This document shows positions 25,680 to 33,384 of a stretch of 64,000 nt of DNA, piece after piece. Source of the DNA: Williamsia sp. 1138 (lineage in GTDB: Bacteria; Actinomycetota; Actinomycetes; Mycobacteriales; Mycobacteriaceae). Under the pieces are notes generated by a model, which was given only the letters and a program-made list of their open reading frames with translations, made no database searches and had not been told where the DNA came from. The position numbers were made by a program, and so were the translations under genes. Where the stretch lies: positions 124,001 to 188,000 of the forward strand of contig NZ_MJEJ02000046.1 in assembly GCF_002095435.2 (NCBI RefSeq). The letters run 5' to 3'. Every line of letters starts with the position of its first letter. The stretch's first letter is position 1.

Positions 25680-27398
25680 TCAGGCCCGCGCAGCGGCTTC
25701 CATCGCCTCGATACTGACCAATTTGACCCGCCGGCGGCCCGCCTCTTTGCCCGCAGTGCGTTCGGCGAGATCGATCTTCTTCCAACCATCACTCGCGATC
25801 CGCCCGGCGCCACGTTCGGCGATCAGGTCGGGTACCTGCTCGCGTGATTTCGCTGGTTCGGGGAGTTTGCCTTCGGTGAAGTCGGCGATCACGGCCATCG
25901 CGGTTTCCTGACCACACAACCGGTTCATACCGATACCGCCGGTCGCACCGCGCTTGATCCAGCCCGTCACGTAGACACCTTCGACCCGGTCGCCGTCTCT
26001 CGCATCGAGCACCCGGCCACCGTCATTGGGCACCACACCCTGCCCACCGTCGAACGGCAGGCCGTCCAGCGGCAGACCGGTGTAACCGATCGCCCGCATA
26101 ACCAGACCGGCCGGCAGGTCGAACTCCTCACCCGTCGGCCTGATGGCCACCCGGCCCGACGTCGGGCGTGGGGTGTCGCCGGGATTGTCCGCAGCCTCGT
26201 CAGGGGCATCGACGAACTCGTTCCGCACGCACCTGATGGTCTCGATTCCGTCGTCGGACCCCTTGATCGACAACGGCGACACCAGGTACCGGAACACCAC
26301 CCGCTTGTTGCCCTCGGTGGGTGTGCGCTCGGAGAACTCCGTCGCAATACGCACCTTGGTCGCGATGGTGGAGTCGAGCGTTCCGGAGTCCTGTGCCTTC
26401 TGGTTGGCGGCGTCGAGGACCAACTCGTCGGGATCGACGATCACATCGACCCCGTCCATGTCGCCCATCGCCAGGAACTCGGAGTTCGTGTACGCGGCCT
26501 GCGCGATACCCCGGCGCCCGAGCAGCACAACCTCTTTGATGTTGCTCGAGCGCAACTTCTCCAGGGCGTGGTCGGCGATATCGGTCTTGCCCAGGTGATC
26601 GGGGTCGTCGAGCAGGATCCGCGCCACATCCAGGGCGACGTTGCCGTTGCCGACGACCACCGCCCGCTCAGCGCTCAGGTCGAAGTCGCGGTCCGCGAAA
26701 TCCGGGTGGCCGTTGTACCAGGCCACGAAGTCGGTGGCCGCGATGCTGCCGGGCAGATCTTCACCCTCGATCCCCAGGTGCTTGTCGGTCGAGGCGCCGT
26801 GGGCGTAGATGACCGCACCGTAGTGACCGAGCAACTCGTCGTGACTGATGTGCTTGCCGATCTCGACGTTCAGGAAATATTCGAACGTTCGCTTGGCGGC
26901 GGTCGCTGCGAACGTCTTCTCCACCCCCTTGGTCGACGGGTGGTCTGGCGCGACGCCGGCCCGCACGAGCCCGTACGGCGTCGGCAGCCGGTCGAACATG
27001 TCCACCCGGATCGCAGAGTGCTTCACCAGTTCCTCGGCGGCGTAGAACGCAGCGGGACCGGCGCCCACGATCGCCACGTGCAGTTCCTTGCCCGCGGGCA
27101 GCGGCGGCTTCTTGCGCGGCGGCACCAACCCACCGGAGACATCGTGGTCGGTGTAGTAGTCGGCGTTGATCTGCAGGTAGCGCTCCTGCCCCTCGTCGAG
27201 TGAATCGTCGGGGAAGATGGCCTCCACCGGGCACTCGTCGATGCAGGCACCACAATCGATGCAGGTGTCTGGATCGATGTACAACATTTCAGCACTGATG
27301 AACTCGGGCTCATCCGGCGTCGGATGAATACAGTTCACCGGGCAGACACTGATGCAACTGGCATCGTTGCAGCAAGGCTGCGTGATCACGTGCGCCAT
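25680..27398 (-). CDS. fprB: Ferredoxin / ferredoxin-NADP reductase fusion (FprB type)
   Basis: A 572-residue fusion. Residues 1-100 form a bacterial ferredoxin domain with two cysteine clusters (CCNDASCISVCPVNC and CIDCGACIDECP). From about residue 108 comes an adrenodoxin-reductase-like flavoprotein with the FAD motif GAGPAAFYAAE, PYGLVRAGVAPDH and the NADPH motif VGNGNVALDVAR. Length and order match mycobacterial FprB. It moves electrons between NADPH and iron-sulfur or P450 partners. The promoter region contains a perfect palindrome matching the KstR consensus (27433-27452), an unexpected place for a housekeeping reductase. Confidence 0.92.
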   Translation of the reverse strand: MAHVITQPCCNDASCISVCPVNCIHPTPDEPEFISAEMLYIDPDTCIDCGACIDECPVEAIFPDDSLDEGQERYLQINADYYTDHDVSGGLVPPRKKPPLPAGKELHVAIVGAGPAAFYAAEELVKHSAIRVDMFDRLPTPYGLVRAGVAPDHPSTKGVEKTFAATAAKRTFEYFLNVEIGKHISHDELLGHYGAVIYAHGASTDKHLGIEGEDLPGSIAATDFVAWYNGHPDFADRDFDLSAERAVVVGNGNVALDVARILLDDPDHLGKTDIADHALEKLRSSNIKEVVLLGRRGIAQAAYTNSEFLAMGDMDGVDVIVDPDELVLDAANQKAQDSGTLDSTIATKVRIATEFSERTPTEGNKRVVFRYLVSPLSIKGSDDGIETIRCVRNEFVDAPDEAADNPGDTPRPTSGRVAIRPTGEEFDLPAGLVMRAIGYTGLPLDGLPFDGGQGVVPNDGGRVLDARDGDRVEGVYVTGWIKRGATGGIGMNRLCGQETAMAVIADFTEGKLPEPAKSREQVPDLIAERGAGRIASDGWKKIDLAERTAGKEAGRRRVKLVSIEAMEAAARA

Positions 27399-27432
27399 AC
27401 GGCCTCTACCTCGAATATCCTCGTCGTTCCGG

Positions 27433-27452
27433 AATTGGAACGTGTTCCAATT
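27433..27452. promoter_or_regulatory. Perfect KstR-like palindrome upstream of fprB
   Basis: Arms AATTGGAAC and GTTCCAATT flank a GT centre: nine perfectly paired bases. The core TGGAACGTGTTCCA satisfies TNNAACNNGTTNNA at all fixed positions. It lies 35 bases before the fprB start, overlapping where a promoter would be. Confidence 0.55.
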
Positions 27453-27708
27453 TTTACTCGATTTTTCCCCGGCGGCCAAGGGCTGAGCCGTTCGGGGTTG
27501 TCACTTGTCCAGATTGGTGTCCAGATTAGGCCACCATGTGGAAGACGCCGCCAGACCCTCGATCAACCCCAACCGCAGAGACACTCTTCGACGTCAGTCC
27601 CACAACGGTAGTGGCAGACCTCACTCTGCGCGAAGCCACCTATGCTGCCACCGGGTGTTGCAGGAGCGTCCGACCCCGATCCGGGACTTCGAATGAGAGG
27701 ATCTGCTG

Positions 27709-28521
27709 ATGTCTGACAAGCCGACCACCGACGCTCTGACCCCGATCGATCTGCCCGAACGCCTCGAGCAGGCCCGTTTCTACGAGGCCAACTATCGGGT
27801 GCGCACCGGCGACATCGATCAGGAGATGCGGCTGCGTCTGGACGGACTGAGCCGATACCTGCAGGACATCGCGAACGACAACATTGAGGCGACCGAGTTT
27901 CACACCAGCGATCCGTACTGGATCGTGCGTCGCACCGTGATCGATGTGATCAGGCCGATTTCGTGGCCCGGCGACGTGACGTTGCAACGCTGGTGCGGTG
28001 CACTCTCGACGCGGTGGACGAACATGCGCGTCCGCGTCACCTCGACCCACCAGACGAACCGTTTCAATCCGGAGCCCCGCGAGGACGGCCTGATCGAGAC
28101 CGAGGCGTTCTGGATCAACGTCAACGACAAGGGCCTGCCGACCCGGCTGAGCGACAACGCGTTCGACCTTCTCAGCGAGAGCGCGACAGAGCACCGGCTC
28201 AAATGGAAGTCGATGAACACCGCCCCCGCTCCGGAGACAACGGAGTCCGATCGAAACCACGTCCTGCGTGCGACCGACTTCGATCCGTTCAAACACCTCA
28301 ACAACGCCGCCTACTGGGCAGCGGTCGAGGATGAGCTGCTCGACCATCCCGATCTCGTGGAGGGGCCGCACCGCGCCGTCATCGAATATCTGCGTGCCAT
28401 CGCGCCCGAGTCGACGGTGACCATCAAACGGGAACGGGTCAGCGATCAGCTGCGGATGTGGCTGATCGTCGAAGACAAGGTCGCTGCGACGGTCACGATC
28501 ACGAAGCGTCCCCCCGCCTGA
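27709..28521 (+). CDS. Acyl-ACP thioesterase (double hotdog)
   Basis: A 270-residue protein of the acyl-ACP thioesterase (FatA/FatB) family. The first hotdog starts FYEANYRVRTGDIDQEMRL and contains YLQDIANDN. The second contains ATDFDPFKHLNNAAYWAAVE (near 184-203), with the catalytic Asn/His-type segment HLNNA. It releases fatty acids from acyl carrier protein or CoA. Mycobacterial homologues are annotated the same way. GAGAGGA lies before the ATG. Immediately after its stop begins a non-coding repeat block. Confidence 0.85.
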   Translation: MSDKPTTDALTPIDLPERLEQARFYEANYRVRTGDIDQEMRLRLDGLSRYLQDIANDNIEATEFHTSDPYWIVRRTVIDVIRPISWPGDVTLQRWCGALSTRWTNMRVRVTSTHQTNRFNPEPREDGLIETEAFWINVNDKGLPTRLSDNAFDLLSESATEHRLKWKSMNTAPAPETTESDRNHVLRATDFDPFKHLNNAAYWAAVEDELLDHPDLVEGPHRAVIEYLRAIAPESTVTIKRERVSDQLRMWLIVEDKVAATVTITKRPPA

Positions 28522-28529
28522 GCTACCCG

Positions 28530-28627
28530 CCGACCGAGCCCTTCCGTACGCCCACCGTGCCCTTCCGTACGCCGAGCGTGCCCTTCCGTACGCCGAGCGT
28601 GCCCTTTCGTGGGCCGAGCGTGCCTTC
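28530..28627 (+). repeat. 21-base tandem repeat array 1
   Basis: Four consecutive 21-base units start at 28530, 28551, 28572 and 28593, followed by a truncated fifth. Each unit has the core GTGCCCTTCCGTACG preceded by CCGAGC or a close variant; the last full unit has diverged at its end (TTTCGTGGG). Confidence 0.9.
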
Positions 28628-28641
28628 CAAGGCTGACCCCA

Positions 28642-28811
28642 GCGAACTCGCCCCGCCCGGCAGGCGGCCCGCGTCGTCTGGACAGACGAGGAGCGAGCGA
28701 AGCGATGCGAGGAGGAAGGAAGACGACGCGATGGCGGCCGCCTGCCCCGCGTAGCGAAGCGGAGCGAAAAAACACAGCCGGCGACCCGAACTCGATACTC
28801 CTCACAGCAAC
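28642..28811 (+). repeat. Long direct repeat, copy A
   Basis: This copy is nearly identical to 29002-29172: the visible differences are one inserted C in copy B (the run near 29105) and one T/C change near the end. It contains a short palindrome TCGTCTG-GA-CAGACGA (28674-28689), a purine-rich stretch with GAGCGAGCGAAGCGA, and the segment GTAGCGAAGCGGAGCG followed by six A. Confidence 0.9.
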
Positions 28812-28822
28812 GGCCCGGTGGA

Positions 28823-28990
28823 CTCCTGATAGAGCCCGGTCGACGCACGAAAGGGCACGCTCAGCGACTGAAAGAGCCCGCTCGATGCACGAAAGGGCCC
28901 GGTCGGCGCACGGAAAGGCCCGGTCGTCGACCGGAAAGGCCCGGTCGGCGCACGGAGAGGCACGCTCGGCGCACGGAAGGGCACGCTCGA
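28823..28990 (-). repeat. 21-base tandem repeat array 2, inverted relative to array 1
   Basis: Eight consecutive 21-base units at 28823-28990. Read on the minus strand, units carry the same core as array 1 (for example GAGCGTGCCCTTCCGTGCG in the 28970-28990 unit). The inner units have drifted to a GGGCCTTTCC-like variant, so the array shows an ordered gradient of sequence types. Confidence 0.9.
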
Positions 28991-29001
28991 CGGTGAGCAC
29001 G

Positions 29002-29172
29002 GCGAACTCGCCCCGCCCGGCAGGCGGCCCGCGTCGTCTGGACAGACGAGGAGCGAGCGAAGCGATGCGAGGAGGAAGGAAGACGACGCGATGGCGGCCG
29101 CCTGCCCCCGCGTAGCGAAGCGGAGCGAAAAAACACAGCCGGCGACCCGAACTCGACACTCCTCACAGCAAC
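29002..29172 (+). repeat. Long direct repeat, copy B
   Basis: Second copy of the 170-base element, displaced 360 bases from copy A (361 after the inserted C). It includes the same palindrome at 29034-29049 and the A6 run near 29133. It lies just beyond the 3' end of the minus-strand lipoprotein gene at 29185, where it could act as a transcription terminator or a processed 3' end. Confidence 0.9.
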
Positions 29173-29184
29173 CGCGAGCAGAAA

Positions 29185-29739
29185 CTACTGCCCGCCGCCG
29201 AGCAACAGTTCCATCAGCCTTGTCGGGGCCGCACAGGGATCGCCGATCGGCGTCGCCGTCCGCGGCTCTACCCACCAGGTGTAGACGCCACGATCGGGTG
29301 ATCGCGCGGTCACGCCACACGCGGCCGGGCGGGCAGGATTGCGCTGGGTGAACGCCGTGACGCTCGCGACCTTGATGTTCTCCGTGGTGTAGCCGAGTTC
29401 TTTGGCGGTGCTCTTCTCGACCTCGATGTCGCCCCACTCGAACCAGTTGAACGTCACGTCGGTGATGACCGGGCCGTTGACCACCCATCGGCAGATCGCC
29501 CCGTAGAAGCCCGGCTCGGCGAGTGTCCCGCCGACGGTCTTCGCGATCACGGATGGCTGCAGCATCTCGCACTCGTACATCAGGCCGTCGTAGCGGTCGG
29601 TGTCGACATTGCCGTCCGATGATCCGTCGCCGCCACCGATCGAGGTGGCGTCGCCATCAACCGCCCGGGTGCACCCAGCCAACAGGGTGAGGACGGCCAG
29701 CATCGCCAGCACCGCGCCCACAGCTCTACGGCGCATCAT
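29185..29739 (-). CDS. DUF3558-type lipoprotein
   Basis: A 184-residue secreted lipoprotein. The signal MMRRRAVGAVLAMLAV ends in lipobox LAGC (Cys near residue 22). The mature part has CEMLQPSVIAKTVGG, then CRWVVNG and a C-terminal ACGV, matching the DUF3558 pattern of paired cysteines seen in mycolate-producing actinobacteria. Its ATG overlaps the stop of the upstream DUF3558 gene (ATGA). The tandem pair are distant paralogues. Function is unknown for the family; the location is the outer face of the membrane. Confidence 0.8.
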   Translation of the reverse strand: MMRRRAVGAVLAMLAVLTLLAGCTRAVDGDATSIGGGDGSSDGNVDTDRYDGLMYECEMLQPSVIAKTVGGTLAEPGFYGAICRWVVNGPVITDVTFNWFEWGDIEVEKSTAKELGYTTENIKVASVTAFTQRNPARPAACGVTARSPDRGVYTWWVEPRTATPIGDPCAAPTRLMELLLGGGQ

Positions 29740-30299
29740 TTCGCGTTCGCAATCGACTGCGTGGCAAGGGTCTTGGCGGTGGCACAGATCTCGGCGACGG
29801 ACGGTGTCGGCACGCCTTCGACGGCGAGGCCGTACGACACCGACCATTCGAAGAAGTCGGCACCGAAGGCGATGCCGATCTCGCAGATGCCCTCGCTCGA
29901 CCCGATGAAGCCCGAATGTCCGTCGATGGTGACGTCTTCGACACTGTCGCGGGAGAGCTGGATGGTGGCCCGCTCACGCCCGATGGGGCTGCCGCGGTAC
30001 CAGTTGAACGACAACTGCGGTCCCAGCTGTTCCTGCGCGGTGACCCACTCACACACCGATGGATTGTTGACCGTGTTGGTCAGCCCCGGGATCTTGCTCA
30101 CCCGGGCGACGTCCTCGACGGAGACTCCCCCGCATTCCCCGAAAAACGGGCCGCCGCCTGCCTTGCCAGGAGCTGACTCGGTGGTCGCGGCCGGCGCCGC
30201 ATCATCGGCGTCGTCGCCGGAGCATCCCGCAAGAGCCAGGACGGCGGCCACCAGCACGGCCAGCGCTCCGAGCCATTTCTTACCCGCCGAGGTGTTCAC
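29736..30299 (-). CDS. DUF3558-type lipoprotein
   Basis: A 187-residue lipoprotein from the GTG at 30299, chosen because it gives a short basic start (VNTSAGKKWLG) before the hydrophobic stretch and lipobox LAGC. Mature features are FFGECGGVSVEDV, then VCEWVTA and LSFNWYRGSPI, parallel to CRWVVNG and VTFNWFEWG in the following gene. Both belong to the DUF3558 group. The stop overlaps the next start by four bases. The role is unknown; paired cell-surface proteins acting together is a reasonable inference. Confidence 0.8.
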   Translation of the reverse strand: MNTSAGKKWLGALAVLVAAVLALAGCSGDDADDAAPAATTESAPGKAGGGPFFGECGGVSVEDVARVSKIPGLTNTVNNPSVCEWVTAQEQLGPQLSFNWYRGSPIGRERATIQLSRDSVEDVTIDGHSGFIGSSEGICEIGIAFGADFFEWSVSYGLAVEGVPTPSVAEICATAKTLATQSIANAK

Positions 30300-30358
30300 A
30301 CGTTGCAGTGTAGAGAAGGCCGACTGGCCCTTTCGGGTGCTTCCGGAAGTGCCAGCTC

Positions 30359-30727
30359 TCACCGCCCGCGCAGCCGATCGGTGTCCCGCCGCTCGCGTTT
30401 GGTGGGTCTGCCGGCTCCGCGGTCACGCAGCGGTAGGGCGGCCAGCACTTCCTTCGGTGGTGGCGGCGGGCTGCGGTCGATCAGACATTCGGCGGCCACT
30501 GCCGGCCCCACTCGCTTGGCCACGACGCGGGCGACTTCGACGATGCGGTCACGGCCGCCCACCCGGAGGCGGATCTCGTCGCCGATGGCCACGTGCTGAG
30601 CGGGTTTGGCGGGTGTCCCGTTCACCTTCACGTGACCGCCGCGGCATGCGGACGCGGCGGCGGAACGGGTCTTCAGGAGCCGGACAGACCAGATCCAGCT
30701 GTCGACTCGTGCGGAGGGTTCAGCCAT
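30359..30727 (-). CDS. S4-domain RNA-binding protein (Hsp15-like)
   Basis: A 122-residue basic protein. The S4 domain spans about residues 8-70: RVDSWIWSVRLLKTRSAAASACRGG is the usual alpha-L motif, followed by VKVNGTPAKPAQHVAIGDEIRL. The tail is Arg/Lys-rich (RPTKRERRDTDRLRGR). Hsp15-type proteins bind stalled 50S subunits carrying nascent peptide; that role is inferred from the family. The start at 30727 (MAEPSAR) avoids an upstream extension of low plausibility. Confidence 0.85.
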   Translation of the reverse strand: MAEPSARVDSWIWSVRLLKTRSAAASACRGGHVKVNGTPAKPAQHVAIGDEIRLRVGGRDRIVEVARVVAKRVGPAVAAECLIDRSPPPPPKEVLAALPLRDRGAGRPTKRERRDTDRLRGR

Positions 30728-30740
30728 GTACGCGCGAGGT

Positions 30741-30938
30741 CTAGCGGCGCAACAGGGTCCAGGCGGCACCGCCACCGACGACCAGGCCGACGAGCAGCGC
30801 GAGCCAGAAGTTGGTGACGAGCCACAGGACGCCGAATACGACGACGGCAGGCGCCAGCGCGAACGCAACCATTCCGGGGTGCGCTGCGACCGTCTGCTTC
30901 ATTGCATCGGTGCGGGCTCTGTTCAGTTCTTTGGCCAT
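30741..30938 (-). CDS. Small membrane protein
   Basis: A 65-residue protein starting MAKELNRARTDAMKQ, with CCAGGAGG just before the ATG. Two hydrophobic segments (near 20-37 and 38-56) with a short turn make it a small integral membrane protein ending in basic residues. It lies 13 bases before the S4-domain gene on the same strand, so they are probably co-transcribed. No family or function recognised. Confidence 0.7.
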   Translation of the reverse strand: MAKELNRARTDAMKQTVAAHPGMVAFALAPAVVVFGVLWLVTNFWLALLVGLVVGGGAAWTLLRR

Positions 30939-30992
30939 GATTCCTCCTGGACCGGTGTGACCACATCGGCCACGCATTGTCAGTCTACGGAG

Positions 30993-31757
30993 CTAGCGGT
31001 GCGCCAGGATGTCTATGTCGTCCAACGGGTAAGGCGGCCGACCTACGCCGGTGATGCGGACCGTTCCCCAGGGTGTGATGTCCGTCAGCCGAGCGGGCAC
31101 CGGGTCTTCGTCACCGACGACCACTTCGACCGCGGCCACGCGCCTGTCCTTGAGGTCGCGTACCTGGTCGCCGAATGCGATTCCTGCCCAGTGGAAGTGT
31201 CCGTCGAGCGGGTCGAAGTAGCCCTGGACCCGCATGCGCGCGGTGATCGCCTCGTCGTCGTGCTCGATCACGACCAGGCCGTCGTAGACATCGTCGTCTC
31301 GTATCGCCGCGCTGGTGTAGTCGAAGTCGTCCGCATCGAATCGTTTGAGTTTGCGCGCCAGTTTGCGAGTGCCGCCGGTGGCGCGGACGTACCCGAGCCA
31401 GGACAGTTCGATCGGGCGACGCACCTGCACGCGACTCGCCCCGGCCAGCGCGAGTTCCTCGATGGCTGCGCCCAGGTACCCCGCGACCGCACGGGGCCAC
31501 GACGTGGGCGCGCCGGCGTAGAACAGGTTGGGGTGCTGGTGGGTCGCCACCCCCAGATAGTTCTCGGCGGGCGGGGGATCCGACGTCACCAGTACCTGGA
31601 CGCCCGCCTCGTCGCCCCAGCGGTCCAGCGTGGTGTCGAAGTGTCCAACGGAGGCGACATCGGTGACCTCGACATCCAGCGCCGACTCGCGTAACCGGAC
31701 CCGTAGGGCGTCGATCACCGGGCCACCTCCCACCACACCCACGCGTAGAGAACTCAT
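30993..31757 (-). CDS. DUF4873 domain protein with N-terminal Rossmann-like segment
   Basis: A 254-residue protein from the ATG at 31757, which overlaps the stop of the diiron oxygenase gene (ATGA). The first 80 residues begin RVGVVGGGPV, a degenerate dinucleotide-binding start. The C-terminal part (about 140-230) contains YDGLVVIEHDD and GYFDPLDGHFHWAG, typical of DUF4873, a domain often fused to flavin monooxygenases in Mycobacteriales. Here there is no complete monooxygenase, so the domain is in an unusual setting. Translational coupling suggests that it works with the AurF-like oxygenase. Confidence 0.75.
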   Translation of the reverse strand: MSSLRVGVVGGGPVIDALRVRLRESALDVEVTDVASVGHFDTTLDRWGDEAGVQVLVTSDPPPAENYLGVATHQHPNLFYAGAPTSWPRAVAGYLGAAIEELALAGASRVQVRRPIELSWLGYVRATGGTRKLARKLKRFDADDFDYTSAAIRDDDVYDGLVVIEHDDEAITARMRVQGYFDPLDGHFHWAGIAFGDQVRDLKDRRVAAVEVVVGDEDPVPARLTDITPWGTVRITGVGRPPYPLDDIDILAHR

Positions 31758-32641
31758 TCCAGGAATCCCGCCCGCCGCCACTGGCCGCGCGCGAACCTGC
31801 TCATGAGGCCGTTGTCCTCGAGAAACTTGCCCAGACTCGCGAACCCCAGCACCTGCATGCGATGGAAGTTCGGATTGCTGCGGGCAGCCTTGGTGGCCTC
31901 GTGCTTGTCCAGTCCCGCCCGGGCGTACATGGCCGGGTTGGTGAACAGATACTTGAAGCGAAGTGCGCTCAGACCGTGGACATTTGCTGCGATCATCGAT
32001 TCCCACCGCCCCCGGGTCGGACGCCTGCGAACAACGCCGTCCCTGGCGAATCCGATGTGTCTGGCCTCCTCCGTGACATGGATCCGCATCAGTCGCGATA
32101 CCAGTGGCTGGAGTTCGGGATCGTCGAGCATCTCGCGCTGCAGTGCGTCGAAGATCTCCTCCCCGACCAGCGCCGCCACCCACAGCAACGTACCGCGGAG
32201 GCCGAAGGGTAAGAGCAGCATGATGATTCGCTCGGGCAGCGACATGCCATATGGCCGCGCGCCACTGCGTTCGATGGCCCGGCCGAACATCACCATGTGT
32301 CGGCATTCGTCACCCATCTCGGTGAGCGCGTAGTGACTGCTCGCCGACGCCGGGTCCTCGTTCATGAGTCGTTGCAGCAGGGCCCGGTTGAGGAGATTCT
32401 CGAACCAGATACCGATGGAGAGGATGTTCGCCATCTCCTGCCGGGAGACCTCGATGCGCTGCTCCTCGGTCAGCCCGTTCCACAGATCGGTGCCGTACAG
32501 GCTGCACACGCGCGGTGGCAGAAAGTACTTTCCCTCTTCGAGAGGCGCGTCCCAATCGAGGTCTACGACGGGCGAATACGATCGCTTGACCGATCCGCCC
32601 AGCAACCGGGTTGCGATGGCCTCACGTGCTGGTGCCGACAT
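31754..32641 (-). CDS. AurF-like diiron oxygenase
   Basis: A 295-residue all-helical protein with the metal-ligand pattern of AurF-type diiron N-oxygenases: E in NEDPASASSHYALTEMGDECRHMVMF (ExxxH near residues 107-115), GEEIFDALQRE near 158, and HVTEEARHIGFA near 185. AurF oxidises an aryl amine to a nitro group; the mycobacterial relatives have unknown substrates. It is coupled to a DUF4873 protein and divergent from a MarR gene 143 bases away, the likely regulator. Confidence 0.82.
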   Translation of the reverse strand: MSAPAREAIATRLLGGSVKRSYSPVVDLDWDAPLEEGKYFLPPRVCSLYGTDLWNGLTEEQRIEVSRQEMANILSIGIWFENLLNRALLQRLMNEDPASASSHYALTEMGDECRHMVMFGRAIERSGARPYGMSLPERIIMLLLPFGLRGTLLWVAALVGEEIFDALQREMLDDPELQPLVSRLMRIHVTEEARHIGFARDGVVRRRPTRGRWESMIAANVHGLSALRFKYLFTNPAMYARAGLDKHEATKAARSNPNFHRMQVLGFASLGKFLEDNGLMSRFARGQWRRAGFLE

Positions 32642-32784
32642 ATGTGCCCTCCTGAAAGCTTGGTACTCCTGACGCTAGGCTCCGGTATCTAATGTGTCAA
32701 CGATCACTGTTCCATCGGATGGTGACGCACCGCTCGTGCCATGGACCGCACTGTCGCGCCCGACTACTGATGTTGAATAGGGGA

Positions 32785-33285
32785 ATGCCCAGCGAGTTCA
32801 GACCCGACCCGATCGCCGAAGCCCGGAAGAACTGGGAAGACGCCGGCTGGGGTGACGTGGCCGGAGGCATGCAGGCCGTGACGTCGGTGATGCGAGTGCA
32901 CCAGATATTGCTCGCGCGGGTCGAGGCAGTCCTCAAGCCGTGGGAGCTGAGCTTTTCCCGCTTCGAGCTGTTGCGACTGCTCGCCTTCAGCCGACGCGGC
33001 GCGCTCCCCATCACCAAGGCCAGCGATCGTCTACAGGTCCACGTCACGTCGGTGACGCATGCGATCCGCAGACTGGAGGAAGCCGGCCTGGTCCGCAGGG
33101 TCCCGCACCCCACCGACGGGCGGACGACGCTGGTGGAGATCACCGACACCGGCCGCACCACGGTGGACGAGGCGACCATCGCGCTCAACAACGAGGTCTT
33201 CGGGGACGTCGGCATGACCGAGTCCCAGTCGAATGCGTTGGTGAAGTCGATCAATGCCGTCCGCAAGCACTCCGGCGACATCTGA
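32785..33285 (+). CDS. MarR-family transcriptional regulator
   Basis: A 166-residue regulator started at the ATG at 32785 with AGGGG before it. An in-frame ATG at 32692 would add residues unlike the family. The winged helix covers about residues 50-115: ITKASDRLQVHVTSVTHAIRRLEEAGLVRR and then the wing HPTDGRTTLVEITDTG. MarR proteins are dimeric repressors relieved by small aromatic or lipophilic ligands. It is divergent from the AurF-like operon and most likely controls it. Confidence 0.85.
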   Translation: MPSEFRPDPIAEARKNWEDAGWGDVAGGMQAVTSVMRVHQILLARVEAVLKPWELSFSRFELLRLLAFSRRGALPITKASDRLQVHVTSVTHAIRRLEEAGLVRRVPHPTDGRTTLVEITDTGRTTVDEATIALNNEVFGDVGMTESQSNALVKSINAVRKHSGDI

Positions 33286-33340
33286 TCGAGTAGACAACCA
33301 CCACTTTCAGCCCCCTGGTGAGCCGCCGAGGACGATTTAC

Positions 33341-33361
33341 CCCCGGCAGTCCCCACCGGGG
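33341..33361. terminator. Hairpin between convergent MarR and HsaA-like genes
   Basis: CCCCGG at 33341-33346 pairs with CCGGGG at 33356-33361 around a nine-base loop, in the 99-base convergent gap. It could terminate both transcripts. There is no U-tract, as is common in actinobacteria. Confidence 0.4.
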
Positions 33362-33384
33362 CCGAATGTGGTGCGCGCAGAGCG

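Larger units (their letters stand above)
28522..29184. repeat. Composite intergenic repeat block: two inverted 21-base tandem arrays alternating with two 170-base direct repeats
   Basis: This 663-base gene-free stretch is built as array 1 (28530-28627), long repeat copy A (28642-28811), array 2 (28823-28990) and long repeat copy B (29002-29172). Array 2 has the same 21-base unit as array 1 in opposite orientation. Because 21 is a multiple of three, long open frames of six- or seven-residue repeats appear on both strands. They lack ribosome sites and recognisable folds, so I do not call them genes. Copy B ends 12 bases past the 3' end of the DUF3558 lipoprotein gene. Confidence 0.85.

Noticed and set aside
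28530-28990. Possible CRISPR array in the 21-base repeats
   Set aside because: Units are strictly contiguous with no unique spacers, and no cas genes are present.
28609-29115. Long open frame encoding ARSxHER-type seven-residue repeats, and its minus-strand partner with PFRAPTG-type repeats
   Set aside because: The frame is open only because the 21-base repeat is a multiple of three. It runs through both long direct repeats, has no convincing ribosome site, and shows no fold or family.
31758-32306. N-terminal extension of the DUF4873 protein through the diiron oxygenase gene
   Set aside because: The extension is low-complexity Arg/Gly sequence antiparallel in frame to a clear oxygenase; the ATG at 31757 with ATGA overlap is convincing.
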